Translations under genes and position numbers: made by a program
Assembly (NCBI RefSeq): GCF_004297125.1
Contig: NZ_SCVD01000021.1
Coordinates: 337,950-401,949, forward strand
Direction of reading: 5' to 3'
Source: Phenylobacterium sp.
GTDB taxonomy: Bacteria > Pseudomonadota > Alphaproteobacteria > Caulobacterales > Caulobacteraceae
DNA: 64,000 bases
The notes under the pieces: model-generated
Told to the model about the DNA's origin: nothing
Database searches by the model: none
What the model saw: only the letters and a program-made list of their open reading frames with translations
Shown: positions 56,389-64,000 of the stretch, in pieces
Layout: each line of letters opens with the position of its first letter
How positions within the stretch are numbered: the first letter of the stretch is position 1

Positions 56389-57450
56389 GGCGATCATCAT
56401 CGGCAACCTGGACATGCTCGCTCGCCGGTTGACGGACGATGAGGGCCGCCGCCGCTTCGTCGATCAGGCGCTTGAGGGCGCGCAACGCGCCGCCCGCCTC
56501 ACTCAGAGCCTACTCGCATTCTCACGCCAGCAGCCGCTCGCGCCGAAGTCGGTGAATGTGAACCGTGCGGTCAGCGCGATGTCACAGATCCTGCGCAGCA
56601 CCCTGGGTGAACAGTCGTCATCGAGACGGTCCTTGGCGGCGGGCTCTGGCCGGCGTTGATCGACCAGTCGCAGCTCGAAAGCGCCGTGCTCAATCTGGCG
56701 ATTAACGCTCGGGACGCCATGCTGGACGGCGGCAAGCTCACCATCGAGACGACCAATGCCTTCCTCGATGAGGCCTACGCGCGCACGGACGTGAGCGTGA
56801 AGCCAGGCCAATACGTGCTGCTCGCGGTCACTGACACGGGGACCGGCATGCCGCCCGAGGTGATCGAGAAGGCGTTCGATCCGTTCTTTACAACCAAGGT
56901 CGCGGGCCAGGGAACGGGGCTTGGGCTCAGCCAGGTGCATGGGTTCCTCAAGCAGTCGGGCGGCCACGTGAAGATCTACAGCGAGCCCGGCGCCGGCACG
57001 ACGGTGAAGCTCTACCTCGCCCGCAGCCGCGCGCCGGCGGATATGGGCGCCGGAGCTGCGGAGCCGCCGCCCGAGGAGTCGCCCACCGGGACCTGGGTGC
57101 TGGTCGCAGAGGACGAAGCCGGTGTGCGCACCTTCGCCAGCGCGGCGCTGCGCGACCTCGGCTGTCGCACGCTCGAAGCGCCAAACGGACGGACGGCCCT
57201 GGAGGTCCTTACGAACCATCCCGAGATCGAGCTCCTGCTTACCGACGTGGTCTTGCCGGACATGAGCGGCCGGCGACTCTGCGAGGAAGCGATGAACCCG
57301 CGGCCCGATCTCAAGGTGCTGTTCATGACCGGCTACACGCGCAACGCCATCGTGCACGCCGGCGTGCTCGATCCAGACGCTCGGCTTCTGACCAAGCCCT
57401 TCACCCTCTCGCTCCTGGCCGCCAAGGTCCGCGAGGCGCTGAGCGAGTAG
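56389..57450 (+). pseudogene. hybrid histidine kinase, 5' truncated by IS3 and frameshifted
   Basis: The sequence enters a HisKA domain just after the H-box: LAIIIGNLDMLARRLTDDEGRRRFVDQALEGAQRAARLTQSLLAFSRQQPL. Near 56615 one base is missing, and the next frame continues VIETVLGGGLWPALIDQSQLESAVLNLAINARDAM (N-box), DTGTGMPPEV, GTGLGLSQVHGF and a receiver domain with VLVAEDEAGVRTF, LLLTDVVLPDMSG and the conserved Lys in LTKPF. The phosphorylatable His and all sensor domains are gone. The frame from 56656 might still produce an ATPase-receiver protein, but it cannot autophosphorylate. Confidence 0.85.
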
Positions 57451-57560
57451 GTGCAGCATGGAGATGGCGTATCGAGAGCCTGGGAGGCTGAGATTGCCGA
57501 GCTGCAAAGGATCATGTCGGGGTTTGACTTGCGAGAGGAGCGCAGGCGGGGAAAGCCCTG

Positions 57561-58529
57561 CTAGAGCGGGACTCGATTAGACGGAACCGTATCCGGCGTT
57601 GGCGAAGTAGTTGGCGCACTCCTTAGGGGTGAAGAGGTCGAGGAGCTGGCCGGCTTTGCGCCAGGTGGCCTCGACATCCCTGGGCTGGGCGTTGCGCATG
57701 AGGTGCTTGAGCTTGGCGAAGACCTGCTCGATGGGGTTTAGGTCTGGCGAGTAGGGCGCAGGAAGATCAGGTGGGCCTTGCGGGCGCGGATGGCGGCGCG
57801 GGCGGCCTTGCCCTTGTGGCTGCCGAGGTTGTCCATGATCACCACGTCGCCGGGCCGCAGCGTGGGGGCCAGGATCCTGTCGACGTAGAGGTGGAAGGCC
57901 TCGCCGTTGATCGGCCCGTCGAAGACGAACGGCGCGTCGATCCGGTCGCACCGCAGCGCGGCGATGAATGTCAGCGTCTTCCAGTGGCCATGCGGCGCAT
58001 AGGCTCGCAGCCGCCGGCCGCGCGGCCCCCAGCCCCTCAGAGGCGCCATGTCGGTCTTGATCCAGGTCTCGTCGATGAAGACCAGGCGCGAGGCCTCGAT
58101 CCGTCCCTGGTGCGCGCGCCAGCGGGCCCTGCGGCGGGCCGCGTCTGCTCCTCGGGCAGCAGGGTTTTTTTTGAAGCTCAGGGCCTCGTCGTGGACGAAC
58201 ACCCAGACCGCACGCGGCTGGGTCTTCACCCCGCGCGCCGCCAGCTCCGCCGTCAGACCCCGCAGCGTGAACGGTCCCGCCCGCACCCGCCACCGAAGCC
58301 ACTCGGCGACCTCCCCGGACAGCGTCCGCGGCTTGTAGCCGCCGACCTGCGCCGGAGCCACCGACCCCGTCTCGCGCTCGCGACACGTCCACTTCGACAC
58401 GCACGATGGGCTGATCCGCAGCGCCGCCGCGATCTGCCGGTGTCTCACCCGCCGCCTTCCGAGCCAGCGCCCGCTCGCGAAGGTCCATCGAAATACGGAG
58501 CTGTCATCCAAGCTGCCTCCATCCAGCAT
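57561..58529 (-). mobile_element. IS630-family element with frameshifted transposase
   Basis: The leftward transposase starts MDLRERALARKAAGET (58488). It changes frame near 58440 to RQIAAALRISPSCVSKW and runs through LVFIDETWIKTDMAPLRGWG, VVIMDNLGSHKG and LIFLRP. A second shift near 57750 leads to YSPDLNPIEQVFAKLKHLMRNA... ECANYFANAGYGSV (stop at 57577). All DDE motifs are present. The second shift could be the programmed type used by some elements; the first looks like a lesion. A terminal-repeat-like sequence at 57561-57590 overlaps the stop codon. Confidence 0.8.
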
Positions 58530-58910
58530 CCCAGATGAATCAGCTTCACACTGATTTGAGAATCTGGAGGGTTCTGTCTGGTCGCGGGCGGGGATCAGGA
58601 CGGCTTGGCGCAGGACGCGACCAGATTGAAGCCGGATTGAGCTGAACCGCGGGATGGCGGTCTGGCTATGGGGATTAGGGGCTCGGCGGCCGGTCCAAGA
58701 TGGCCGCGGGGTGCGGCGGGAGGCGAGACGGACCGTCTGTAGACCCCGGGCCCGTCCGAGATTTTGGTCTGCGAGGATGTCGAGAGATCGCGTGGAGCGA
58801 GTCAGCCTCGCCCCGCGGGACGCAAGCGACGATCAGCGCGCGCGGAGTGTCGCCGGCAGCCTGGAGGGCTCCGGTCGGCATTGTGGCGGAGGGGACGGCC
58901 TTCGGACGTG
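58530..58910. other. 381 bases between the IS630 and IS91 sequences
   Basis: No gene recognised. It may hold the right part of the IS630 element and an end of the IS91 unit, but I cannot set boundaries. Confidence 0.35.
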
Positions 58911-60052
58911 TCATGACGTATCTGGCCATGCGCAGCGGGCCGGACGCCGAGCGCCGAGCGGCTTCATTAGGCCGCCGCAGCACGGGCAGATTTCCAAGGA
59001 GCGGCCGGTGAGCCGGCGATAGCGCTCGCGATAGTCGGCCGGTGGGACGAGCGGCGCGGGCGGTGGCGTCGTGAGCAACCGGCGACAGATCGCGAGTTTG
59101 GCGACCCGGTGGCCGTTGGCGAGGAAGCCATAGTGACGGATGCGATGGAAGCCGTCCGGCAGGGTGTGCAGCAGGAAGCGGCGGATGAACTCGTCGGCCG
59201 CCAAGGTCATCAGCTTGGTCTTGTCGTGATGGCGATAGTCCTTCCAGCGGAAGGCGACCTCGTGGTCGTTGAGGCTGGCGAGCCGACTGTTGGCGATGGC
59301 GACCCTATGGGTGTAGCGCCCGAGATAGGCCAGCACCTGCTGGGGACCGCCGAACGGAGGCTTGGCGTAGACCACCCAGTCGATCCGGCGCATCTCGGCC
59401 AGGAAGCGAGCGAAGGCGGCGCGCTCCGGTCTCGAACGCGGCTTGGAGGTCTTGAAGTAACAGCCGGCGGTAGAGGCGCGAGAGCACGCGCACGGGCAGG
59501 AAGAAGCCGGGTCGACAGGACACCCACCGGGCCGTCGGGTGACGGTCCGCCGCCAGGCACGACGCAATGGACGTGGGGGTGATGATGCAGGTTCTGCCCC
59601 CAAGTGTGGAGCAGCGCGACCACGCCGAGCTCGGCGCCCAGGTGTCTGGGATCTGCGCCCAGGGTCCGCAGCGTCTCGGCTGCCGCCTTGAACAGGATGG
59701 CGTAGAGCGTCGCCTTGTTCTGGAAGGCGATCTCGGCGACCTGCGCCGGCATCGTGAAGACGACGTGGAAGTATTGAACTGGCAGCAAGTCGGCTTGCCG
59801 CGCGTCGAGCCAGTCGGCGCGAGCCAGACCCTGACGCTTCGGACAATGCCGATTGCGGCAGGAGTTATAGGCCTGGCGCACCAGGCCGCAGTCTGTGCAG
59901 TGCTCGGCGTGACCGCCCAGGGCCGCAGTGCGGCAGGCTTCGATGGCGCCCATGACGCGCCGCTCGACGCGCCCGAGGTGACCCTCATGGGCAAGGCGAT
60001 ACGCCGGGCCGTTGCGGCGGAAGACGTCCGCCACCTCCAGGGCCGTGCGCAC
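58911..60052 (-). pseudogene. IS91-family transposase, two frameshifts
   Basis: Starting at GTG 60052, nine bases after the recombinase stop: TALEVADVFRRNGPAYR, then a zinc-finger-like C-x2-C ... C-x3-H-C region (HCTDCGLVRQAYNSCRNRHCPKRQG). Next come LLPVQYFHVVFTMPAQVAEIAFQNK and HTWGQNLHHHPHVHCVVPGGG, the HUH-like motif of the Y2 transposase. Frames change near 59510 (FFLPVRVLSRLYRRLLL) and 59435 (AFARFLAEMRRIDWVVYAKPPFGG). The catalytic-tyrosine region YLGRYTHRVAIANSRL and LEICPCCGG end the protein. Rolling-circle transposition is unlikely with these breaks. Confidence 0.85.
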
Positions 60053-60060
60053 GAGCCTGC

Positions 60061-60921
60061 TCAGGCTGGCGGCACGACCTCGACCTGCAGCCGATCGAGC
60101 GGGCTGACGGTTTTGCCGATCGTGTGCGTCGCCACCTGGGTATAGCGCGCCGTGGTCGACAGGTTGCTGTGTCCGAGCAGCGCCTGGATGATGCGGATAT
60201 CGGCGCCGTCCTCCAGCAGGTGGGTGGCGAAGCTGTGGCGCAGGGTGTGGACTGTGACGTGCTTGTCCAGGCCCGCGGCGGTGCAGGCAGACCGGCAGGC
60301 GGCATACAGCACCTGGCGATCGATCGGTCGGCTCTCCGCGCGGCCGGGGAACAGCCAGCTCGTCGGCCGCGCCAGGCGCCAATAGGTCCGCAAGATGCCC
60401 AGCAGCTGCGGTGACAGCATCACGTATCGGTCCTTGCCGCCCTTGCCGTGCTCGACGCGGATCACCTTGCGGCCGCTGTCGATGTCCGTGATCTTCAGGC
60501 CCGTGACTTCCGACGCGCGCAAGCCGGTCGCATAGGCTGTGGTCAGGGCTGTACGGCTCTTCAGGCTCGGCACCGCCTCGAGGAAACGCACCACCTCGTC
60601 CATGCTCAGCACGACGGGCAGCTGCCGCGGCTGGCGCGCGTAGGGAATCCGCTCGGGCACATCGGACCGGCGCAAGGTCACACCGTAGAAGAAGCGCAAG
60701 GCGCAGACGGTCTGATTAAGCGCCGACCAGGAGATTCCTGCGGCCACCAGATGCACCTGGAACGTACGCACATCCTCTAGGTCCAGCCGGTCCGGCGAAC
60801 GGCCGAAGAACCGGCTGAACTTCGTAACAGCATGAACGTAGGATCGCTGGGTCGCCGGTGACAGGTTGCGGACTGTCATGTCCTCGATCATACGCCGGCG
60901 TAGAGGGCTCACTTCGGCCAT
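60061..60921 (-). CDS. tyrosine recombinase associated with the IS91 element
   Basis: A 286-residue phage-type integrase: SAM-like N-terminal domain (NLSPATQRSYVHAVTKFSRFFGRSPDRL). The catalytic domain has Arg in YATGLRASEV, Lys in HGKGGKDR, HxxR in HTLRHSFATHLLEDG, His in LLGHSNLSTT and Tyr in ARYTQV: all catalytic residues. Start ATG 60921 follows AGGAG. Tyrosine recombinases of this type commonly sit directly upstream of IS91-type transposases in alphaproteobacteria, where their role is unclear. It is intact, while the transposase next to it is broken. Confidence 0.88.
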   Translation of the reverse strand: MAEVSPLRRRMIEDMTVRNLSPATQRSYVHAVTKFSRFFGRSPDRLDLEDVRTFQVHLVAAGISWSALNQTVCALRFFYGVTLRRSDVPERIPYARQPRQLPVVLSMDEVVRFLEAVPSLKSRTALTTAYATGLRASEVTGLKITDIDSGRKVIRVEHGKGGKDRYVMLSPQLLGILRTYWRLARPTSWLFPGRAESRPIDRQVLYAACRSACTAAGLDKHVTVHTLRHSFATHLLEDGADIRIIQALLGHSNLSTTARYTQVATHTIGKTVSPLDRLQVEVVPPA

Positions 60922-61663
60922 CTTGGGGTCTCCTGTCTGATGGGCTTGGCTCGACACCAAATCCTCTCAGACAGGGGCTTCCTCGCGCCAGCCCCGGCGC
61001 GCGCCCGTACCGCGTCAGCGGTTTAGTTCAATCCCGATTCCGTCAGATCGGGTCACGCTCTAAACCCTTGATGGAAAAAACGTCGTCATCATTCAGGGCT
61101 TCAAAGAGTACCTTGCCTGGGCGCGATTGCGCGGACCACGACACGCGTCGTGGTCCGTACCTCTTTTAGGCGTCGCGCCCACACACGGCCCCAGCGCGTT
61201 GATCGACACTGAACGAATGGCCGGCGCCCTGGGCATGGGCCAAGGCTTCGAGGGCTCCGCAATGGCCTGGGATGCCGCCTCAGTCCTGGCACCGCGCGGC
61301 GTCTTCGCCGGCAATGTAGCGAGAATGCTCCACTTCCGGGTCGCCGGGGGACGTCGGTGAGGGTGACCCGGTGCTCCCGCCGTCTCAGCAGATCGCCAAG
61401 CATAGGCTTGCAAATCAGAGCGCCGACCGGATCGGAACGGCCTCGGCAGGCCGTGGGTCAGCCGCAAAGGTCTGGTTGCGACCTGCCGAGGCTCCAGACG
61501 AGGAGAGCCAGTCTGGACACCCACAATGGGACGCCGGACAGCAAACATCAAGCCCGCCTGTTTCCGTCCCAGCGAGTTGCGGCGAGCCCTGAGCCAGCCT
61601 GATGCGACCGGCGAGCCTGGGGCAGCGAGCCCGTCCGTCGTTCCGATCGGCTCTCGGAACGGT
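60922..61663. other. 742-base region without a recognised gene
   Basis: No conserved protein in any frame. It includes a terminal-repeat-like sequence at 61033-61062 that resembles the left end of the IS630 element. Confidence 0.4.
61033..61062 (-). repeat. IS630-like terminal inverted repeat
   Basis: On the minus strand TTAGAGCGTGACCCGATC followed by TGACGGAATCGG matches CTAGAGCGGGACTCGATT-AGACGGAACCG at 57561 in about 23 of 30 positions, in inverted orientation. It could be the other end of the IS630 element or the end of a relative. Confidence 0.5.
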
Positions 61664-62806
61664 TCAAGGCGGACGCCATGTCAGGGGGGCCACAGGCGCC
61701 GGCGAGACGGTCCGAAACGCCGTCGCGGCTAGACCCTGCGGCTCGCCAGCCGCGAAAAGCGCCTGCATATGAGGCCGGCTGAAGTCCAGGAAGTTCTCGT
61801 CCAACTCGTCGGGGATCTCACCCACCTCCAGCTTCAGGCCCTTGTCGCTTGCGGCAAGCTTCACGTTGGTGAGCTCGGAGCGAGTGAGGGATTTCAGCAT
61901 GGTGTCGAAGCTTCGCGCTATGATTTTGAGGCCGCCCACCGGAACGACGCAAACCGCGGCGTGGTCCGACTGTTGAGGAGGATGAAGACGCGCGCCGCCC
62001 GCGTGGTGCGCGTCGGGTCGCCGAGCAAAGCCTGCGGCGAAGAAGTTGGCCACCGTGCCGCCATCGGCGTGCAGCTCAGAAACCGCCTGGCCGCCCCGTT
62101 CGAAGGTCAGCAATACGGGGGGGAAGACGCCCGGAATGCTCGACGAGGCGATCAGGATGTTCTGAAACAGCTGACGGGACTCGGGATCGGTGCGCTGCGC
62201 CAAGGCCCCCATGTCCCACACCACCTGCGTCTGAGTGTCCAGGCTGGTCGTGGCGATATAGAGCCGCCGACCCTTCCGGTGCTCGGCTCCCACGGCCTCG
62301 ACGAGACCGGGCGTAACGCTGTTGGTGATGAGCTTTCTCAAAGGTTCCGGCTTGAAGACGCCGGGCCAAAGCAAGGCGCCAAGGCCTCGCGATCGAAGCA
62401 GATTCTTCGCGCGGCCATCCGTGAAGGCTTCGCGAAGGGCCGGATCAAAGGCCGATCCTGCGAAGACGAACGGTGCAATCAGCGCGCCCGCGCTGACCCC
62501 CGTTACGACGTCGAATTCAGGCCTGTCGCCACGTCTGCCCCATCCGTACATGACGCCGGCGCCATAGGCGCCATTGGCGCCGCCGCCCGAAAGAGGAAGT
62601 AGCTGAAGCTCGCCACTGGGGTGTTCGCGCCCCACGCCGCCGATATCTCCAAGGAAACGGACGCGGGTCCCGGGCTCGATGAAATTGTAGCGGTAGTCCG
62701 GGCTCGCGGCGTGAAGCGTCTCGAGCGCATAAGGGACGCGCGGAAGGGTCTGACAACCGCCGAGGAGGAGCGATGCAAGCGCCAGCGCGGCGAGGACGCG
62801 TCTCAT
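61664..62806 (-). CDS. patatin-like phospholipase lipoprotein, copy B
   Basis: A 380-residue paralogue of the gene at 44429: lipobox LLGGC (Cys 18), oxyanion motif SGGGANGAYG, nucleophile GVSAG, and HADGG with the catalytic Asp. Just after this Asp the sequence of about 28 residues (61948-62033) is scrambled relative to copy A. A five-base loss near 62032 and a one-base loss near 61948 cancel each other, so the reading frame is restored at VVPVGGLKII. The scrambled part reads GFARRPDAHHAGGARLHPPQQSDHAAVC instead of the strand FILLNSRTTPRF. The enzyme may be misfolded. It lies six bases after the secreted partner gene. Confidence 0.85.
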   Translation of the reverse strand: MRRVLAALALASLLLGGCQTLPRVPYALETLHAASPDYRYNFIEPGTRVRFLGDIGGVGREHPSGELQLLPLSGGGANGAYGAGVMYGWGRRGDRPEFDVVTGVSAGALIAPFVFAGSAFDPALREAFTDGRAKNLLRSRGLGALLWPGVFKPEPLRKLITNSVTPGLVEAVGAEHRKGRRLYIATTSLDTQTQVVWDMGALAQRTDPESRQLFQNILIASSSIPGVFPPVLLTFERGGQAVSELHADGGTVANFFAAGFARRPDAHHAGGARLHPPQQSDHAAVCVVPVGGLKIIARSFDTMLKSLTRSELTNVKLAASDKGLKLEVGEIPDELDENFLDFSRPHMQALFAAGEPQGLAATAFRTVSPAPVAPLTWRPP

Positions 62807-62812
62807 CGTTAG

Positions 62813-63421
62813 CTAGGGCTTCACCGCGGGCAGGCTCCCGGCGATCGCCCGCGGCGCGGCGGGCGGCTTGCAGCCTCGGGCCTGTCCCACACCCTTCAAG
62901 TAGCTTCGGCGGGCTATACCGGCGGCAATGGCCTCTTGAACCTTGCGGTCCCGACGCTCCGCCCCGGAGAGCTTCCTGATCCAGCTGCGCATCGGGATGA
63001 TGTCGGAGACGACGCTCGCGACCACGCCATAAGCCGCTTTCTCATCGCCGTCTTCGGCCTCTCTTTCAGGGCTTCGGTCGTCGAAATCATCCCCGAGGAC
63101 TTCGCTCAGGTCGCTGATTTCCTTTCTCAGCGTCACACAACTGCGCTGCCCTGATCGTGCATAAGGATTGTCCACTGCCTGCACGAGGATCGGCGGGATC
63201 TTGGTCTTGATCAGGTTCAGATCCCGGAGCGGCGACGTCACGGCGCCCTCTAGGCTTTGTTGGTTCTGCTCCGAAGACGTGAGGGGGCGTTGCGCGATCT
63301 TCCCCTTCTCAGCCTTGGGGTCTGAGGGCGCTGGCTGCGGCTGAGCGTCGGCGGAACCGGCCATCGCCGCGACGGCGCCCAGCAAGATTGAGAGAATGAC
63401 CGATCTTGAAGCCCTGCGCAT
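62813..63421 (-). CDS. secreted two-cysteine protein, copy B
   Basis: A 202-residue exported protein of unknown function, intact. The signal peptide (MRRASRSVILSILLGAVAAMAGSADAQ) is followed by a Pro-rich linker and a domain with QRPLTSSEQNQQSLEGAVTSPLRDLNLIKTKIPPILVQAVDNPYA, RSCVTLRKEISDLSEVLGDDFDD, then an acidic stretch. It ends in a strongly conserved helix-rich end: AYGVVASVVSDIIPMRSWIRKLSGAERRDRKVQEAIAAGIARRSYLKGVGQARGCKPP. Two cysteines could pair. ATG 63421 was chosen because it starts the signal peptide; a longer frame to 63613 exists. It is the first gene of an operon with the patatin gene. Confidence 0.75.
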   Translation of the reverse strand: MRRASRSVILSILLGAVAAMAGSADAQPQPAPSDPKAEKGKIAQRPLTSSEQNQQSLEGAVTSPLRDLNLIKTKIPPILVQAVDNPYARSGQRSCVTLRKEISDLSEVLGDDFDDRSPEREAEDGDEKAAYGVVASVVSDIIPMRSWIRKLSGAERRDRKVQEAIAAGIARRSYLKGVGQARGCKPPAAPRAIAGSLPAVKP

Positions 63422-64000
63422 CGTGCCACTTGACCCTATGGATGTTTTGCGAGACCGAGTCGCACCGCGACGAACTCGTGATGCAACGATTGCGGCGAAG
63501 CTTGGTTGCAGCTTTGGCGGGTCCTTCGTGGCCCAAGCCGGAGGCGGTTGGCTGTGAGCCACCTGATCGACCCCGAATTCGCCGCCTTGCCGGCTATTCT
63601 CATAGACTAGCAAGATGCGCGGCTTACAGGCGAAGTGCGGCGAGGGGGGGCGGACTGCGGGCCGCCCCGAAAGGTTCAGCTGTGATGTTCTCGGAGTACG
63701 CCGGCAGGGCGCGAGGCATCGAGAGGCGCGTCAGTCGGGCTGAAGTTCACCCCGTTCGGGGCTAAAGTGAATTCGGCGGCCTTTTTGCAGCGCCCTTCTT
63801 CATGCTGCTAAACCTGTTTCGAGCCGACGTCGAGAATCGTGGCGACAGCGGAATCCTTGAGCTCGGCCAGGAATCGCGGGGCCCATCGCAGGCGTCGCGG
63901 GCGTTTTGAGCTTGTCGCGCGCCGCTATCGCAGCGATGTTTTTGCCGGAGGGCCGTCAATGTGGGTCAGTTGCGACGAAGCCATCGCCGGGGCGAAGCGG
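63422..64000. other. 579 bases at the window end, no gene recognised
   Basis: Upstream DNA of the patatin cassette. It should contain the cassette promoter, but no clear motif stands out. No conserved coding segment reaches the window edge. Confidence 0.4.

Noticed and set aside
61093..61551. Leftward 152-codon frame right of the IS91 unit
   Set aside because: No homology pattern and overlapping equally plausible frames on the other strand.
1..64000. Search for CRISPR arrays, rRNA genes and toxin-antitoxin or phage-defence operons
   Set aside because: No regularly spaced repeats other than the four IS21 end units, no rRNA-like sequence, and no recognisable defence or toxin-antitoxin genes.

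Overview
The window is a GC-rich alphaproteobacterial chromosome segment, most likely from the Caulobacterales (Caulobacter/Phenylobacterium relatives). The clues are a PEPxxWA-type C-terminal sorting signal, abundant TonB-dependent receptors, a small secreted protein resembling a family common in Caulobacter and sphingomonads, and insertion-sequence families typical of these groups. The taxonomic call is inference.

Layout. Positions 1-3338 look like ordinary chromosome with intact genes: an Hsp20 chaperone, a lipoprotein, a PEP-CTERM protein and an unknown protein. At 3339-3383 lies the 3' part of a tRNA-Ala(GGC) gene with its terminator, followed directly by an intact tyrosine integrase (3552-4883). 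This is a classical tRNA-targeted island boundary, and nearly everything to its right has accessory character. Positions 5.2-10.7 kb hold broken two-component genes nested with IS1182 and IS21 fragments, and a wrecked DHA2 efflux gene. Positions 10.8-18 kb are a regulator cluster (two TetR, two MarR, one tandem double-TetR protein) that shares a 13-bp palindromic operator-like motif. Positions 19-25 kb hold two large TonB-dependent receptors. Positions 25.2-26.9 kb are a mosaic of IS3, IS481, IS21, IS701 and IS630 pieces with a duplicated TPR-gene fragment.

Three tripartite export systems follow. The first is a YhiI/RbbA/YhhJ-type ABC exporter whose outer-membrane factor has an amber codon (27.0-33.5 kb). 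The second is an AcrAB-OprM-type RND operon with a divergent TetR gene and a perfect 16-bp palindrome between them (35.1-41.5 kb). The third is an EmrAB-type MFS operon with its own outer-membrane factor and a divergent LysR gene (46.0-51.0 kb). Two UspA-type universal stress proteins sit beside them, one of them frameshifted.

Positions 51.9-61.1 kb are again IS-rich: IS3/IS481 pieces, a complete IS110-family element, an IS3 fragment cutting a hybrid histidine kinase, a frameshifted IS630, and an IS91-type unit with an intact tyrosine recombinase. An intact AarF/UbiB-type kinase lies among them.

The most unusual content is a two-gene cassette: a small secreted two-cysteine protein of unknown function followed by a patatin-like phospholipase lipoprotein. 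It occurs twice in inverted orientation (43.8-45.6 and 61.7-63.4 kb), and each copy has its own lesion. As a whole the island looks like an envelope-stress and xenobiotic uptake/efflux region undergoing IS-driven decay. Several single-base frameshifts could instead be assembly errors and should be checked against reads.
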